Notes: generated by a model from the sequence alone, not told the origin. Shown: positions 34,022 through 43,260, counted from the first letter of the stretch. The stretch: 64,000 nucleotides of DNA from Paractinoplanes deccanensis (GCF_016862115.1 NZ_BOMI01000002.1:124001-188000); one strand, 5' to 3'. Program-made: numbers and translations.

Positions 34022-34900
34022 CATCCGTACCGGAGGATCGTCGAGGACGTGCGCCGGCGGATCGAGTCGGGCGAGCTCCAGCCGGGTGACCGCGTGCCGT
34101 CGGCGCGCGCGATCACCCAGCAGTGGGGCGTCGCGATCGCCACCGCCACCAAGGCACACGCGGCGCTGCGCGAGGCGGGCCTGACCGTCGCGCGGCCCGG
34201 CGTCGGCACCGTCGTCGCGGGCCCGGCGCCGCGCCACGAGCACGAGCTGACCCGGGAACGGATCGTCACCACCGCGATCGAGATCGCCGACCGCCTCGGC
34301 CTGGCCGAGCTGACCATGCGGCGGCTCGCCGCCGAGCTGGGGGCGGCCACGATGTCGCTCTACCGCCACGTGCCGAGCCGCGACGATCTCCTGGTCGCGA
34401 TGATCGACCGGGCGCTCGGCGAGATCCGCCTGCCCCGCCGGCATCCCGGCGGCTGGCGGCCCGCGCTCGAGCTCGCGGCCCGCCAGGAGTGGGCGGTCTT
34501 CCAGCGCCACCCGTGGCTGGGCTCGTCGATGTCGCTGACCCGCCCGCAGATGGCGCCGAACGGCGTACGGCTCAGCGAATGGGTCCTGGCCTCGTTCGAC
34601 GGCACCGCGCTCACCCTCGAGGAGCGGATGTACGTGCAGATCGTGGTCTTCACCTTCGTCCGCGGCGTGGCCAGCGCGCTGGAGCCGGAGGCCGAGGCGA
34701 TCCGCGAGACCGGCCTGACCAACGAGCAGTGGCTGGCCACCCAGGAGGCCACGCTGACCGAGCTGATGGACACCAACGGCATGAGCCACTTCCAGCAGCT
34801 CACCGCGGACGGCTTCGACTTCGCGCTCGACCTGGTCTTCGAGTTCGGCCTGGCCCGCATGCTCGACGGCCTCAGCCTGTTCGTCCAGGCGCGGGGCTGA
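34019..34900 (+). CDS. GntR-TetR fusion transcriptional regulator
   Basis: A 293-residue regulator with two DNA-binding domains. Residues about 1-68 are a GntR winged helix (YRRIVEDVRRRIESGELQPGDRVPS; ITQQWGVAIATATKAHAALREAGL; VARPGVGTVV). Residues about 77-130 are a TetR helix-turn-helix (RIVTTAIEIADRLGLAELTMRRLAAELGAATMSLYRHV). A TetR_C-like ligand domain follows. GTG at 34019 is fixed by AGGAG eight bases upstream. Three operator-like copies precede it. The 3' end overlaps the convergent XRE gene by 29 bases. Confidence 0.88.
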   Translation: MHPYRRIVEDVRRRIESGELQPGDRVPSARAITQQWGVAIATATKAHAALREAGLTVARPGVGTVVAGPAPRHEHELTRERIVTTAIEIADRLGLAELTMRRLAAELGAATMSLYRHVPSRDDLLVAMIDRALGEIRLPRRHPGGWRPALELAARQEWAVFQRHPWLGSSMSLTRPQMAPNGVRLSEWVLASFDGTALTLEERMYVQIVVFTFVRGVASALEPEAEAIRETGLTNEQWLATQEATLTELMDTNGMSHFQQLTADGFDFALDLVFEFGLARMLDGLSLFVQARG

Positions 34901-35756
34901 TCGCGGCGAGCCGCACCTTCGTCTCGTCCTCGCTGCCCGGCGCCGCCGTGAGGATCACGATCTTCAGCTCGGCGTCGCCGTCGGTCAGCGTGTCGCAGTC
35001 GACGGTGATCGGGCCGACCGACGGGTGCTCGACCACCTTGCGGTCCTCGCGGTGCGCCCCGACCGTGCCGGCCGCCCACAGCTCGGCGAACCGCTCGTTG
35101 CCCTCCCGCAGCTCCCGGACCAGCGCCGCCAGGCGACGGTCGCGCGGGAAGCGCCCGGTCGCGCGCCGCAGGTCGGAGACGACGGCGACCTCGGTGGCCG
35201 CCGCGTCGAGCACGGTGACGGGCCAGCGTGCCACGCCGCGGCCGCCGTCGCCGCCGCTCTTGCTGTCGCTGTCGCCGCCGCCATCGCCGAGCGGGAACGT
35301 GTCGCGGGCGAAGTTGCGCCGCGCGGGCGGCAGCTCCGACGGATCGCCGAGCAGCCCCGCCCACGTGCGGTTCCACCAGATCAGCTGCCAGTCCGGGGCG
35401 AAGACGGCCGCGGCGGCGTCACCGAGCCGCGCCACGACCCGCTGCACGCCGGGCGGGATGTGGTCGGCGATCCGGTCGTCGGCCGGTGGCACGAGCCGGG
35501 CCAGCCGGAACAGATGGTCGCGCTCGTCGGGAGTGAGCTGCAGAGCGCGCGCCAGCGCGGCGGTGACCTGGGCGGACGGTGTGCTCGCCCGGCCCTGCTC
35601 CAGCCGCACGACGTAGTCGACCGACACACCCGCCAGCTCGGCGAGCTCTTCGCGGCGCAGCCCCGCGGCCCGGCGCCCGTGCCGGGTCGGCAGCCCGGTC
35701 GCGGCGGGTGCCAGGCGGTCACGCCAGGCGCGGATCGTGGTGCCGAGATCGGTCAT
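34872..35756 (-). CDS. XRE-type regulator with MmyB-like ligand domain (second copy)
   Basis: A 294-residue regulator of the same family as the one at 5385: the HTH reads RREELAELAGVSVDYVVRLEQGRAS, and the ligand domain includes VFAPDWQLIWWNRTWAGLLGD and RFAELWAAG. Between the halves of the ligand domain lies a Gly/Asp/Ser-rich insertion of about 16 residues (GDGGGDSDSKSGGDGG). ATG at 35756. It diverges from the SDR gene at 35835 over 78 bases and probably controls it. Confidence 0.88.
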   Translation of the reverse strand: MTDLGTTIRAWRDRLAPAATGLPTRHGRRAAGLRREELAELAGVSVDYVVRLEQGRASTPSAQVTAALARALQLTPDERDHLFRLARLVPPADDRIADHIPPGVQRVVARLGDAAAAVFAPDWQLIWWNRTWAGLLGDPSELPPARRNFARDTFPLGDGGGDSDSKSGGDGGRGVARWPVTVLDAAATEVAVVSDLRRATGRFPRDRRLAALVRELREGNERFAELWAAGTVGAHREDRKVVEHPSVGPITVDCDTLTDGDAELKIVILTAAPGSEDETKVRLAAISPAPGRTG

Positions 35757-35834
35757 GCCGGCAATTGTTCCGCGGCCGGTGGCGGCGAGGGTGGTACTGG
35801 CTTTCTCTGGTAGCGATCACGGCCGGGACGAACC

Positions 35835-36530
35835 ATGAACGGCATGACGATCACCTTTGTCACCGGGGCCAACAAGGGCCTCGGCCACGAGACGGCCCGC
35901 CGCCTGATCGCGCTCGGCCACACCGTGGTCATCGGCGCGCGGAACCCCGTCCTCGGCGCCGCGGCGGCCCGGGAGCTCGGCGCGCGCTTCGTCGCGATCG
36001 ACGTCACCGACGACGCCTCGGTGGCCGCGGCGGCCGAGGACGTCGAGCGGCACGAGGGCCACGTCGACGTGCTCATCAACAACGCGGGCGTGCACGGGCC
36101 GATCGGCGACCCCAGCGATCTGGCCGCCGCCGACGTGCTGGACGTGCTGAACGTGAACGTCGCGGGCGTCGTGCGGACGACCACGGCGTTCCTGCCGTTG
36201 CTGCGCCGTTCGGACGATCCGGTGATCGTGAACGTGAGCAGCGGGATGGGGTCGCTGGAGCTGACCCGGGACCCGGCCCGCGCGGAGTCGAAGGTCGTCG
36301 CGCCGGCGTACACGTCGTCCAAGGCGGCGCTGACCATGCTGACCAGCCAGTACGCCAAGGCACTGCCGGACGTGCGGATCAACGCCGCCGATCCCGGATA
36401 CACGGCGACCGACTTCAACAACCACTCCGGGCCGCAGACGGTCACCGAGGGCACGGACGCGATCGTCGCGCTCGCCACCGAGGGGCCGGGGCACGGCTCC
36501 GGGCGCTTCGTCGACCGCCACGACTTCTGA
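35835..36530 (+). CDS. short-chain dehydrogenase/reductase
   Basis: A 231-residue classical SDR: VTGANKGLGHETAR (TGxxxGxG), NNAGVHGP, VNVSSGMGSLEL with the catalytic Ser, and YTSSKAAL with Tyr and Lys. The residue after the second strand (GARN) hints at NADP preference. The substrate is unknown. ATG at 35835 or, three codons later, 35844. The divergent XRE/MmyB-type regulator is the likely control. Confidence 0.9.
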   Translation: MNGMTITFVTGANKGLGHETARRLIALGHTVVIGARNPVLGAAAARELGARFVAIDVTDDASVAAAAEDVERHEGHVDVLINNAGVHGPIGDPSDLAAADVLDVLNVNVAGVVRTTTAFLPLLRRSDDPVIVNVSSGMGSLELTRDPARAESKVVAPAYTSSKAALTMLTSQYAKALPDVRINAADPGYTATDFNNHSGPQTVTEGTDAIVALATEGPGHGSGRFVDRHDF

Positions 36531-36539
36531 GCGGCGGTC

Positions 36540-37403
36540 TCAGGAGACCAGGGCGCCGCCCAGTTTCCAGTAGCCGAGGAACGAGACGCGGTCCTTGGCG
36601 ATGCCCCGGTCGCGGGTGAGGTGCTGCCGGATCCGGGTCACCGCGCCGGACTCGCCGGCTATCCAGGCGTAGAAGCCCTCGCCGAGGTCGCGGGCGTCGT
36701 CGGCCTCGCGGGTGGCCCAGGCTCGTACCGCCTCCTCCAGGGCCTGGCCGTGCACCTCGCCGCGGGTGACCACCTCGACCGTGACGCCGGCGCGGGCCGT
36801 GCTGGAGAGCAGGTCGTCGGCGCGGTCGCCCACCTCGGCGAGCACGTGGGCGCGGACCCCGGCGCCGAGGGCGGCGACGATGTTGCGGATCGCGGGGAAG
36901 GCGGTCTCGTCGCCGATGATCAGCGTCTCGCGGGCCGGGCCGGGCGACCAGCAGATGCCGTAGCCGGTGTAGCCGCAGCGGGCGTCGGGGCCGGTGATGA
37001 CCAGGTCGTCGCCGGGGCGGGCGGCCAGCGCCCAGGCGGAGGCCGGTCCGGCCGGCTCGTGCAGGACGAAGTCGACGTCGAGCTCGCCGTCGGCCGGGCG
37101 GATCGCCGCCGGGGTGTAGGTGCGCAGGACGTTGCGGGCGTCCTCGGGAAGGGCCTTCCACCGGGTGTACCAGTGCGACGGGTGCGGTGTCGGGTCGTCG
37201 AGGAGGCCGAAGTCGGCGAGCCCGCCGCCCGGCAGCGGCAGGACCACCTTGATCCGCTGGTCCACTCCCCACGGCGCGAAGTGGCGCAGCGCCGGGCCGG
37301 CGAAGGTGATCCGGACGAAGCCGGGGCTCACCCGCTCGGTGCGGGCGACCCGCACCGGGAAGGCGCTGTAGGCCCAGGGCCGGTCATGGGTGGGTGTGCT
37401 CAT
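36540..37403 (-). CDS. siderophore-interacting protein (FAD-dependent ferric reductase)
   Basis: A 287-residue SIP-family flavoprotein: RTERVSPGFVRITFAGPALRHF, RTYTPAAIRP (the RxYTxR-like FAD motif), HGPASAWA-like EPAGPASAWALAARPGD and a C-terminal NAD(P)H-binding part (ETLIIGDETAFPAIRNI) ending FLGYWKLG. It reduces ferric siderophores in the cytoplasm and releases iron. It is the last gene of the uptake operon, with a 4-base overlap with the ATPase gene. Confidence 0.93.
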   Translation of the reverse strand: MSTPTHDRPWAYSAFPVRVARTERVSPGFVRITFAGPALRHFAPWGVDQRIKVVLPLPGGGLADFGLLDDPTPHPSHWYTRWKALPEDARNVLRTYTPAAIRPADGELDVDFVLHEPAGPASAWALAARPGDDLVITGPDARCGYTGYGICWSPGPARETLIIGDETAFPAIRNIVAALGAGVRAHVLAEVGDRADDLLSSTARAGVTVEVVTRGEVHGQALEEAVRAWATREADDARDLGEGFYAWIAGESGAVTRIRQHLTRDRGIAKDRVSFLGYWKLGGALVS

Positions 37404-38218
37404 CGCTGCGCCTCGCGTCGGGTCGGTGCGCCGAGCGGCACGACCAGCGGGCCGCCGGTGACGGGATCGGGGATGACGACGTTCGGCAGGCCGAACACCT
37501 CTTCGACACGGTCCGCGGTCACCACCTCGCCGGGCGGGCCCTCGGCGAGGATCCGGCCGTCACGCATGGCGATGATGTGGCTGGCGTAGCGGGCCGCGTG
37601 GTTGAGGTCGTGCAGGACCGCGACGATCGTGCGCCCCTCGCGGTTGAGGGTCCGGAACAGCTCCATCAGCTCGACCTGATGGGCGATGTCGAGGTACGTC
37701 GTCGGCTCGTCGAGCAGGAGCAGGCCGGTCTGCTGGGCGAGCACCATGGCGACCCACACCCGCTGCCGCTGGCCGCCGGAGAGCTCGTCGACGAGGCGGG
37801 GCGCGAGCCCGGTGGTGCCGGTGGCGTCCAGCGCCTCCCGCACTGCCTGCTCGTCGGCGCCGGACCACTGCCGCAGCAGGTTCTGGTGCGGATAGCGGCC
37901 CCGGGCGACCAGGTCGGCCACCGTGATCCCCTCGGGCGCGATCGCGGTCTGCGGCAGCAGGCCGAGCCGGCGGGCGACTTCCTTGGCCGGGTACGAGGTG
38001 ATCTCCCGCCCGTCCAGCACGATGCGCCCGGCCGACGGCGTGAGCAGCCGCGACAGGCCGCGCAGCAGGGTGGACTTGCCGCACGCGTTCGGGCCGACGA
38101 TTACGGTGAACGAGCCGTCCGGGATCTCCACCGAGAGGCCGGTGACGATGTCGGCGCGGTCGTAGGACAGCGTGATGCCGTCAGCGCTCAGCACGGTTCT
38201 CCGATCGGGGTCAGGCAC
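37400..38218 (-). CDS. ferric-siderophore ABC transporter, ATP-binding protein
   Basis: A 272-residue FecE/FepC-type ATPase. Walker A is GPNACGKST, with TAIAPEGITVADLVARGRYPHQ as the typical Q-loop region; the signature is LSGGQRQRVW, Walker B LLLLDEPTTYLD, and the switch His lies in VLHDLNHA. It powers import of ferric siderophores through the two permeases encoded upstream. GTG at 38218 overlaps the permease stop by 8 bases. Confidence 0.94.
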   Translation of the reverse strand: MPDPDRRTVLSADGITLSYDRADIVTGLSVEIPDGSFTVIVGPNACGKSTLLRGLSRLLTPSAGRIVLDGREITSYPAKEVARRLGLLPQTAIAPEGITVADLVARGRYPHQNLLRQWSGADEQAVREALDATGTTGLAPRLVDELSGGQRQRVWVAMVLAQQTGLLLLDEPTTYLDIAHQVELMELFRTLNREGRTIVAVLHDLNHAARYASHIIAMRDGRILAEGPPGEVVTADRVEEVFGLPNVVIPDPVTGGPLVVPLGAPTRREAQR

Positions 38219-39257
38219 GGCGGCGGATCTCCCGGACGATCATCATCACCAGGTAGACGCCGCCCACCGAGACGGTGACGACGCCGACCGGCAGCGCGAC
38301 CGGCAGCACGTGCTGCGCGATCACGTCCGAGACGAGCAGCAGCGCGGCGCCGGTCAGGGCGGACAATCCGAGCGACAGGTACGGGGTACGGGCGAGGCGG
38401 CGCGCGATCTGCGGCGCGGCGAGGGCGACGAAGGCGACCGGCCCGATGACGGCGGTGGCGATCGAGACGAGCGCGACCGCGACGATCAGGGCGGTACGGC
38501 GTACGGCCTCCGGTCTCGCCCCCGACGCGGCCGCGACGTCATCGCCCAGATCGAGCTGCCGCAGGCGCGGGACGAGCACGGCGAGCGCGGCGAGCAGCGG
38601 AAGCGAGCAGAGCGCCGCTCCCCGGACCGCGGCGGCGCCGACCCCGTTGAGCGAACCGGCGCCCCACGCGGAGGCGAACATCGCGGTCTCCAGCTCCATC
38701 TGGAGCAGCAGCCAGGTGTTGACCGACGACAGCAGCGCGGAGACACCGATGCCCACGATGATCAGGCGGAAGCCGCTGATCCCGTTGCGGTGGGCGAGCA
38801 GCCAGATCGCGGCGGCCGCCACCACCCCGCCGGCGACAGCGCCCACGGTCAGCAGCGACCAGCTCGCCGCCCCGGCGACGACGGCGAGGAGCATGCCGGT
38901 GAAGGCGCCGTTCGCGAGCCCGAGCACGTCGGGGCTCGCCAGCGGGTTGCGGGTGACGGTCTGGAAGAGCGCGCCGGCGACGGCGAGGACCGCGCCGAGC
39001 AGGACGGCGGCGAGGGTGCGCGGCAGCCGCCACTCGAGCACGACCGTGCGGTCCAGCGCGCCGCCCTGCCCGGCGAGCGCCCGTACCACCTGCCCGGGGG
39101 TCAGCGAGTAGGTGCCGAGACCCAGCGAGACCACGGCCAGCACGACGATCGCGGCGAGCAGCAGCGCGCCCACGACGAGGCTGCGGCGCCGCAGCGGCAG
39201 GGTCGCGGAGCCGATCCGCACGACATGGCGCGGATAGCCGACGTCGACCCTCATCAT
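38211..39257 (-). CDS. ferric-siderophore ABC transporter permease (FecCD type)
   Basis: A 348-residue membrane protein with about ten hydrophobic segments and the FecCD hallmarks: EWRLPRTLAAVLLGAVLAVAGA, NPLASPDVLGLANGA and GPVAFVALAAPQIARRL. It forms half of the heterodimeric channel with the next permease. ATG at 39257 (ATG ATG) overlaps the upstream permease stop by 4 bases. Confidence 0.93.
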   Translation of the reverse strand: MMRVDVGYPRHVVRIGSATLPLRRRSLVVGALLLAAIVVLAVVSLGLGTYSLTPGQVVRALAGQGGALDRTVVLEWRLPRTLAAVLLGAVLAVAGALFQTVTRNPLASPDVLGLANGAFTGMLLAVVAGAASWSLLTVGAVAGGVVAAAAIWLLAHRNGISGFRLIIVGIGVSALLSSVNTWLLLQMELETAMFASAWGAGSLNGVGAAAVRGAALCSLPLLAALAVLVPRLRQLDLGDDVAAASGARPEAVRRTALIVAVALVSIATAVIGPVAFVALAAPQIARRLARTPYLSLGLSALTGAALLLVSDVIAQHVLPVALPVGVVTVSVGGVYLVMMIVREIRRRA

Positions 39258-40255
39258 CGAGCACCCGCCCGGGCGCGACGCGCGAGGGCGATCAGCACGG
39301 GCGCGCCGACGAAGGCCGTGACGATGCCGACCGGCATCTCGGCGGGCGCGATGAGCACGCGCCCGATCACGTCGGCCAGCAGCACCACGGTCGGGGCGAG
39401 CACCATCGACACGACCAGGATCACCCGCTGGTCGACGCCGAACAGCCGGCGCGCGACGTGCGGCACCATCAGCCCGACGAACGAGATCGGGCCGGCGAGC
39501 GCGGTGGCCGTACCGCAGAGAAGCGTGACCGCGACGATCACCGCGACGCGGATGCCCCGCACGTTCGCGCCCTGCGCGCGGGCGACGTCGTCACCCAGGG
39601 CGAGAGCGTTGAGCCCGGGCGCGACGAGGACGGCGATCACCGCCCCGGCCACCAGGAACGGCACGACCGGCAGCAGGACGCCGAAGTCGCGGCCCAGCAG
39701 CGAGCCGGCGTTCCAGCCGCGCATGGCGTCGAACGCGTCCGGGTTGCTCAGCGCCAGGCCGGTGGTGATCCCGGAGAAGACCGCGCCGAGCGCCACCCCG
39801 GCGAGGGTGAGCCGGATCGGGTCGGCCGCCCCGCGCCCGGAGGAGCCGATGACGTAGACGGCGAGCGTCACCACGAGCGCGCCGAGGAAGGCGAGCCACA
39901 CGAAGGCGGCGATGTCCCGGACGCCGAGGAACGCCACGCCGACGGCCACGGCGAAGGCGGCACCCGCGTTGACGCCGAGGATGCCCGGATCGGCGAGCGG
40001 GTTGCGGGTGAACGCCTGGATGAGCGTGCCGGCGATGCCGAGGGCGACCCCGGCGGCGATCCCGGTGACCGTGCGGGGAACGCGCAGGCCCACGACGACG
40101 TAGTGCGCCTGCGCGTCACCGCCGCCACGCAGGGCGTCGAGGACGACGCCCGGCGAGAGCGGATTCGCCCCGACGGCCAGCGACAGCACCAGGACCAGGG
40201 CGAGCGCGCAGAGGAGGGCGGCGACGCCGGCGGCGTACCGCGTGGAGGCGGTCAT
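39254..40255 (-). CDS. ferric-siderophore ABC transporter permease (FecCD type)
   Basis: A 333-residue membrane protein, the partner of the permease at 38211: LRVPRTVTGIAAGVALGIAGTLIQ, NPLADPGILGVNAGAAF, GWNAGSLLG and GPISFVGLMVPHVARRLFG are all family motifs. About nine to ten membrane segments. ATG at 40255 overlaps the binding-protein stop in ATGA. Confidence 0.93.
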   Translation of the reverse strand: MTASTRYAAGVAALLCALALVLVLSLAVGANPLSPGVVLDALRGGGDAQAHYVVVGLRVPRTVTGIAAGVALGIAGTLIQAFTRNPLADPGILGVNAGAAFAVAVGVAFLGVRDIAAFVWLAFLGALVVTLAVYVIGSSGRGAADPIRLTLAGVALGAVFSGITTGLALSNPDAFDAMRGWNAGSLLGRDFGVLLPVVPFLVAGAVIAVLVAPGLNALALGDDVARAQGANVRGIRVAVIVAVTLLCGTATALAGPISFVGLMVPHVARRLFGVDQRVILVVSMVLAPTVVLLADVIGRVLIAPAEMPVGIVTAFVGAPVLIALARRARAGAR

Positions 40256-41163
40256 TTCTTGGATTCGAGGAACTTCTCGATGTCGTCGAGGACCTTCTGG
40301 GCGCCCTTCGGCCCCACACCCGAGATCCAGTACGTGGTGTCGACGAGCGTCACCGACGGGAACTCGGCCTTGTTGTCGCGGATCGCGGCCGGGATCGTCG
40401 CGCTGTCGTTGACGTCGGCGGTGGTGACGAAGACGTGGTCGGCCTTCGCCTTGACGATGTTCTCGGGCGAGATGTCGGCCTGGAGGCCGTCCTCCCACTG
40501 CTGCTGCGGGATCGTGAAGCCGACGCACTGCAGGGTGCTGCCGGCGAACGACACGGGGCCGTACAGGCTCAGCGTCGTCTCGTCGCGGGGCCGGACCAGC
40601 TGCGCGGTCTTCCCGTTCACCGCGTACTTGTCCTTGATCGTGGTGCAGCGCTTCTGGTAGTCGTCGAGCAGGCCCTGCACCTTGTCGGCGCGGTTGAGCG
40701 CGGCGCCGACCAGCTTCGCGTTGTCCTGCCACGGGTCGGCCTGCGACTTCATGAAGACCGTCGGCGCGACGGCGGCCAGCTGGTCGTACAGCTTGGAGTG
40801 CCGCGACTCGGTGCCGAGGATCAGGTCGGGCTTCAGCGCGGCGATCGCCTCGAGGTCCGGCTCGGGCACCGTGCCGACCGGCTTCACCCCATCGACACCG
40901 AGGTACGCGGGCAGCCCGCTGGTGTTGCTCGCGACGGCGGCGCCGACCGGGGTGACGCCGGCCGCCACCGCGGTGTCCAGCTCCAGCGGCTCGAGCACGA
41001 CGACGCGCTTCGGGTCGTTCGGGACCTGGGCGGTGCCCCGGGCGTGCTCGACGGCGTGCGTGCCGGTGTCGGCCGCCGTCGCCGGATCCCCACTGGAACA
41101 TCCGGTCAGCGTGACGGCGGCGGCCAGGGCGACGGCCGCGAACGATGTGGCGGTGAAGCGCAT
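40252..41163 (-). CDS. ferric-siderophore ABC transporter, substrate-binding lipoprotein
   Basis: A 303-residue lipoprotein (signal to LTGC, Cys22) of the FecB/FhuD type: VPNDPKRVVVLEPLELDTAVAAGV, EPDLEAIAALKPDLILGT and NIVKAKADHVFVT. It captures ferric siderophore outside the membrane and delivers it to the permeases; substrate specificity is unknown. ATG at 41163 begins the signal peptide; GTG at 41184 would add seven residues. It is the first gene of the operon, directly behind an IdeR-like box. Confidence 0.92.
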   Translation of the reverse strand: MRFTATSFAAVALAAAVTLTGCSSGDPATAADTGTHAVEHARGTAQVPNDPKRVVVLEPLELDTAVAAGVTPVGAAVASNTSGLPAYLGVDGVKPVGTVPEPDLEAIAALKPDLILGTESRHSKLYDQLAAVAPTVFMKSQADPWQDNAKLVGAALNRADKVQGLLDDYQKRCTTIKDKYAVNGKTAQLVRPRDETTLSLYGPVSFAGSTLQCVGFTIPQQQWEDGLQADISPENIVKAKADHVFVTTADVNDSATIPAAIRDNKAEFPSVTLVDTTYWISGVGPKGAQKVLDDIEKFLESKK

Positions 41164-41199
41164 GAACAGACGACCCTTTCCCACATGGACTCTCGGAAG

Positions 41200-41218
41200 T
41201 GAGGGTAGCCTAAGCTAA
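41200..41218 (-). promoter_or_regulatory. IdeR/DtxR-type iron box
   Basis: Read on the minus strand, the 19 bases TTAGCTTAGGCTACCCTCA match 16 of 19 positions of the actinobacterial iron-box consensus TTAGGTTAGGCTAACCTAA. It lies 36 bases before the binding-protein start, so iron-loaded IdeR/DmdR should repress the operon. Confidence 0.85.
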
Positions 41219-41230
41219 TCTGCGCCCCTT

Positions 41231-42130
41231 CTAGAGGATCACCACCACCTTCCCGCCGCTGTGCCGGGACTCGACGGCCGCGTGCGCGTCCGCGATCCGG
41301 TCGAGCGGGAACGTCCGCACCCGGATGGTGACCTTGCCCCGAGCCGCCAGGTCGATCACCTCGGCGAGGCGCTTCGGATCGCGGCCGGCGCGGACCACCC
41401 GGGCGCCCACCTCGGCGGCGGCCTTGTCATCGGCAATCGTGCCGATGCGGTCACGCGGGATGCCGAGCTCGGCGGACTGCGCGAGCGCCACACCACCGGC
41501 GGTGTCCAGCGCGACGGTGGGCCGCATGCCGGTCGCGCGCACGGCGTCGACCAGGCCCGGGCCGTACGCGACGGGGATGGCGCCCATCTCTCTCAGGCGC
41601 TCGTGATTGGCGGGGCTCGCCGTGCCGATCACCGTGGCGCCGGCCAGGCGGGCGAGCTGAGTCGCCACCGTGCCGACGCTGCCCGCGGCACCGTGGACGA
41701 GAAGGACGTCGCTCTCTTGGATCTTCAGTTCCCGCAGTGATCCGCTCGCGGTCTGCGAGGCGGCAACAAGCGCTGCCGCCGTCGAGAAGTCCAGGCTTTC
41801 CGGCTTCATCACTACATCGGTGGCGGGGACGACGATCAGCTCCGACGCGCCGTTGAACATCGTGGAGCCCAGCACGGCGTCGCCGGCCACGAAACCGTCG
41901 ACCCCCTCGCCCACCCGGTCGACGACCCCGGCGTACTCCTGCCCGATGGTCTGCGGGAAGGACACCTTGGCCCACGGCATCCGCCCCAGGCGAACCGCGA
42001 CGTCGAACGGCTGCACCCCGGCGGCACGCACCCGCACCCGCACCTGCCCCGGACCGGGCACCGGATCGGGCAGGTCCGCGAGGCGCAGAACCGACGGCGG
42101 ACCGAACTGATCGAACACGACTGCTCTCAT
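41231..42130 (-). CDS. NADP-dependent quinone-oxidoreductase-like protein (zinc-free MDR)
   Basis: A 299-residue medium-chain reductase: FDQFGPPSVLRLADLPDPVPGPGQ, GQEYAGVVDRVGEGVDGF and the NADP-binding VHGAAGSVGTVATQLARLAG (about 140-160). No structural or catalytic zinc Cys set, so it is of the quinone oxidoreductase type. Such enzymes detoxify quinones or enones. ATG at 42130 lies only six bases after a MerR-type -10 element, so the message may be leaderless. Confidence 0.9.
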   Translation of the reverse strand: MRAVVFDQFGPPSVLRLADLPDPVPGPGQVRVRVRAAGVQPFDVAVRLGRMPWAKVSFPQTIGQEYAGVVDRVGEGVDGFVAGDAVLGSTMFNGASELIVVPATDVVMKPESLDFSTAAALVAASQTASGSLRELKIQESDVLLVHGAAGSVGTVATQLARLAGATVIGTASPANHERLREMGAIPVAYGPGLVDAVRATGMRPTVALDTAGGVALAQSAELGIPRDRIGTIADDKAAAEVGARVVRAGRDPKRLAEVIDLAARGKVTIRVRTFPLDRIADAHAAVESRHSGGKVVVIL

Positions 42131-42136
42131 GAGACG

Positions 42137-42167
42137 ACTCTGCAAGCTCAACGCACGTTGAAGTCAA
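42137..42167 (-). promoter_or_regulatory. MerR-type promoter with 19-bp spacer
   Basis: On the minus strand, TTGACT (42162-42167) and CAGAGT (42137-42142) are separated by 19 bases, which hold the perfect inverted repeat TCAACG-TG-CGTTGA (42148-42161). Long 19-20 bp spacers carrying a dyad are diagnostic of promoters activated by MerR-family regulators. No MerR gene lies in the window. Confidence 0.75.
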
Positions 42168-42202
42168 GCGCGCCGCACGTCACATCGGTGACGGTGTCGT
42201 GC

Positions 42203-43231
42203 ATGACCTTCAGCGAGAGATTCCTTCACGCCCTGATCGGCGCCGCCGAACTGTTCACCATCGAGGTCGGCCGCGACCTGGGCCTCTACGCGGCCCTCCG
42301 GGACCAGCCGCGCACCGCCGCCGCGCTGGCCAAAACCACGGAGATCGACGAGCGGTACGCCCGCGAATGGCTCGAACAGCAGGCAGCGGCCGGCCTGCTC
42401 ACCGTGAACGGCGACACGTTCACCCTCGCACCCGGGCTCGACGAGGTGCTGCTCGACGAAGGCGGCCCCGACTACCTGGGCACGGCGGGCGAGTTCGCGG
42501 TCGGGCTGGCCCTGCTCACCCCGCGGGTGATCGCAGCGTTCAAAACCGGCGAGGGCATCTCGTACGCGGACTACGGGCGCCACATCCGGCACGGCATCGC
42601 CGCCTTCAACCGGCCCATGTTCGACCACCTGCTCACCACGGCGTGGCTGCCCTCGGTGCCGGACGTCGAGACCCGGCTGCGCGCGAACCCGGGGGCGAGA
42701 GTGCTCGACCTGGGCTGCGGGACCGGCCACTCGTCGGTCGCGCTGGCACTGGCCTACCCGGCCATCACCGTGCGAGGCATCGACCTGGACGAGGCATCGA
42801 TCGCCGCGGCGCGCACGGCGGCGGCCCAGGCGGGAGTGGCCGACCGGGTCAGCTTCGCGGTGGGCGACGCGGCCGAGGCAGCGGGGACGTACGACCTGGT
42901 GACAATCTTCGAAGCCCTGCACGACATGGGCGACCCGGTGGGGGTGCTGCGGCGAGCCCGGCAGCTGCTGGCAGCGGGCGGCAGCGTGTTCATCGGCGAC
43001 GAACGCGTTGCCGACGAGTTCACGGCGCCGGCGGGGGAGATCGAGAGGTTGCAGTACGCGTTCAGCGTCCTGCACTGTCTGCCGGCCACGAGGGCGGAGA
43101 AGCCGGTCATCGCGAACGGGACGATCCTGCGGGCGCCGACGTTGCTGGGGTGGGCGCGCGAGGCGGGGTACGAGTCGCCTGAGGCGCTGGACATCGAGAA
43201 CGAGTTTTGGCGTTTCTATCGGTTGCGCTGA
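42203..43231 (+). CDS. SAM-dependent methyltransferase with N-terminal winged helix
   Basis: A 342-residue protein. The N-terminal part (residues about 8-85) is a winged-helix-like dimerisation region (FTIEVGRDLGLYAALRDQPRTAAALA). The SAM domain (about 170-290) has VLDLGCGTGHSSVALALA, GIDLDEASI and VSFAVGDAAE. A C-terminal YAFSVLHCLPA segment follows. Substrate unknown; the family includes small-molecule O- and C-methyltransferases. ATG at 42203 fits family length. Confidence 0.88.
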   Translation: MTFSERFLHALIGAAELFTIEVGRDLGLYAALRDQPRTAAALAKTTEIDERYAREWLEQQAAAGLLTVNGDTFTLAPGLDEVLLDEGGPDYLGTAGEFAVGLALLTPRVIAAFKTGEGISYADYGRHIRHGIAAFNRPMFDHLLTTAWLPSVPDVETRLRANPGARVLDLGCGTGHSSVALALAYPAITVRGIDLDEASIAAARTAAAQAGVADRVSFAVGDAAEAAGTYDLVTIFEALHDMGDPVGVLRRARQLLAAGGSVFIGDERVADEFTAPAGEIERLQYAFSVLHCLPATRAEKPVIANGTILRAPTLLGWAREAGYESPEALDIENEFWRFYRLR

Positions 43232-43260
43232 GATTCGACGGCCGCCGGTCCTCCGAGCTC

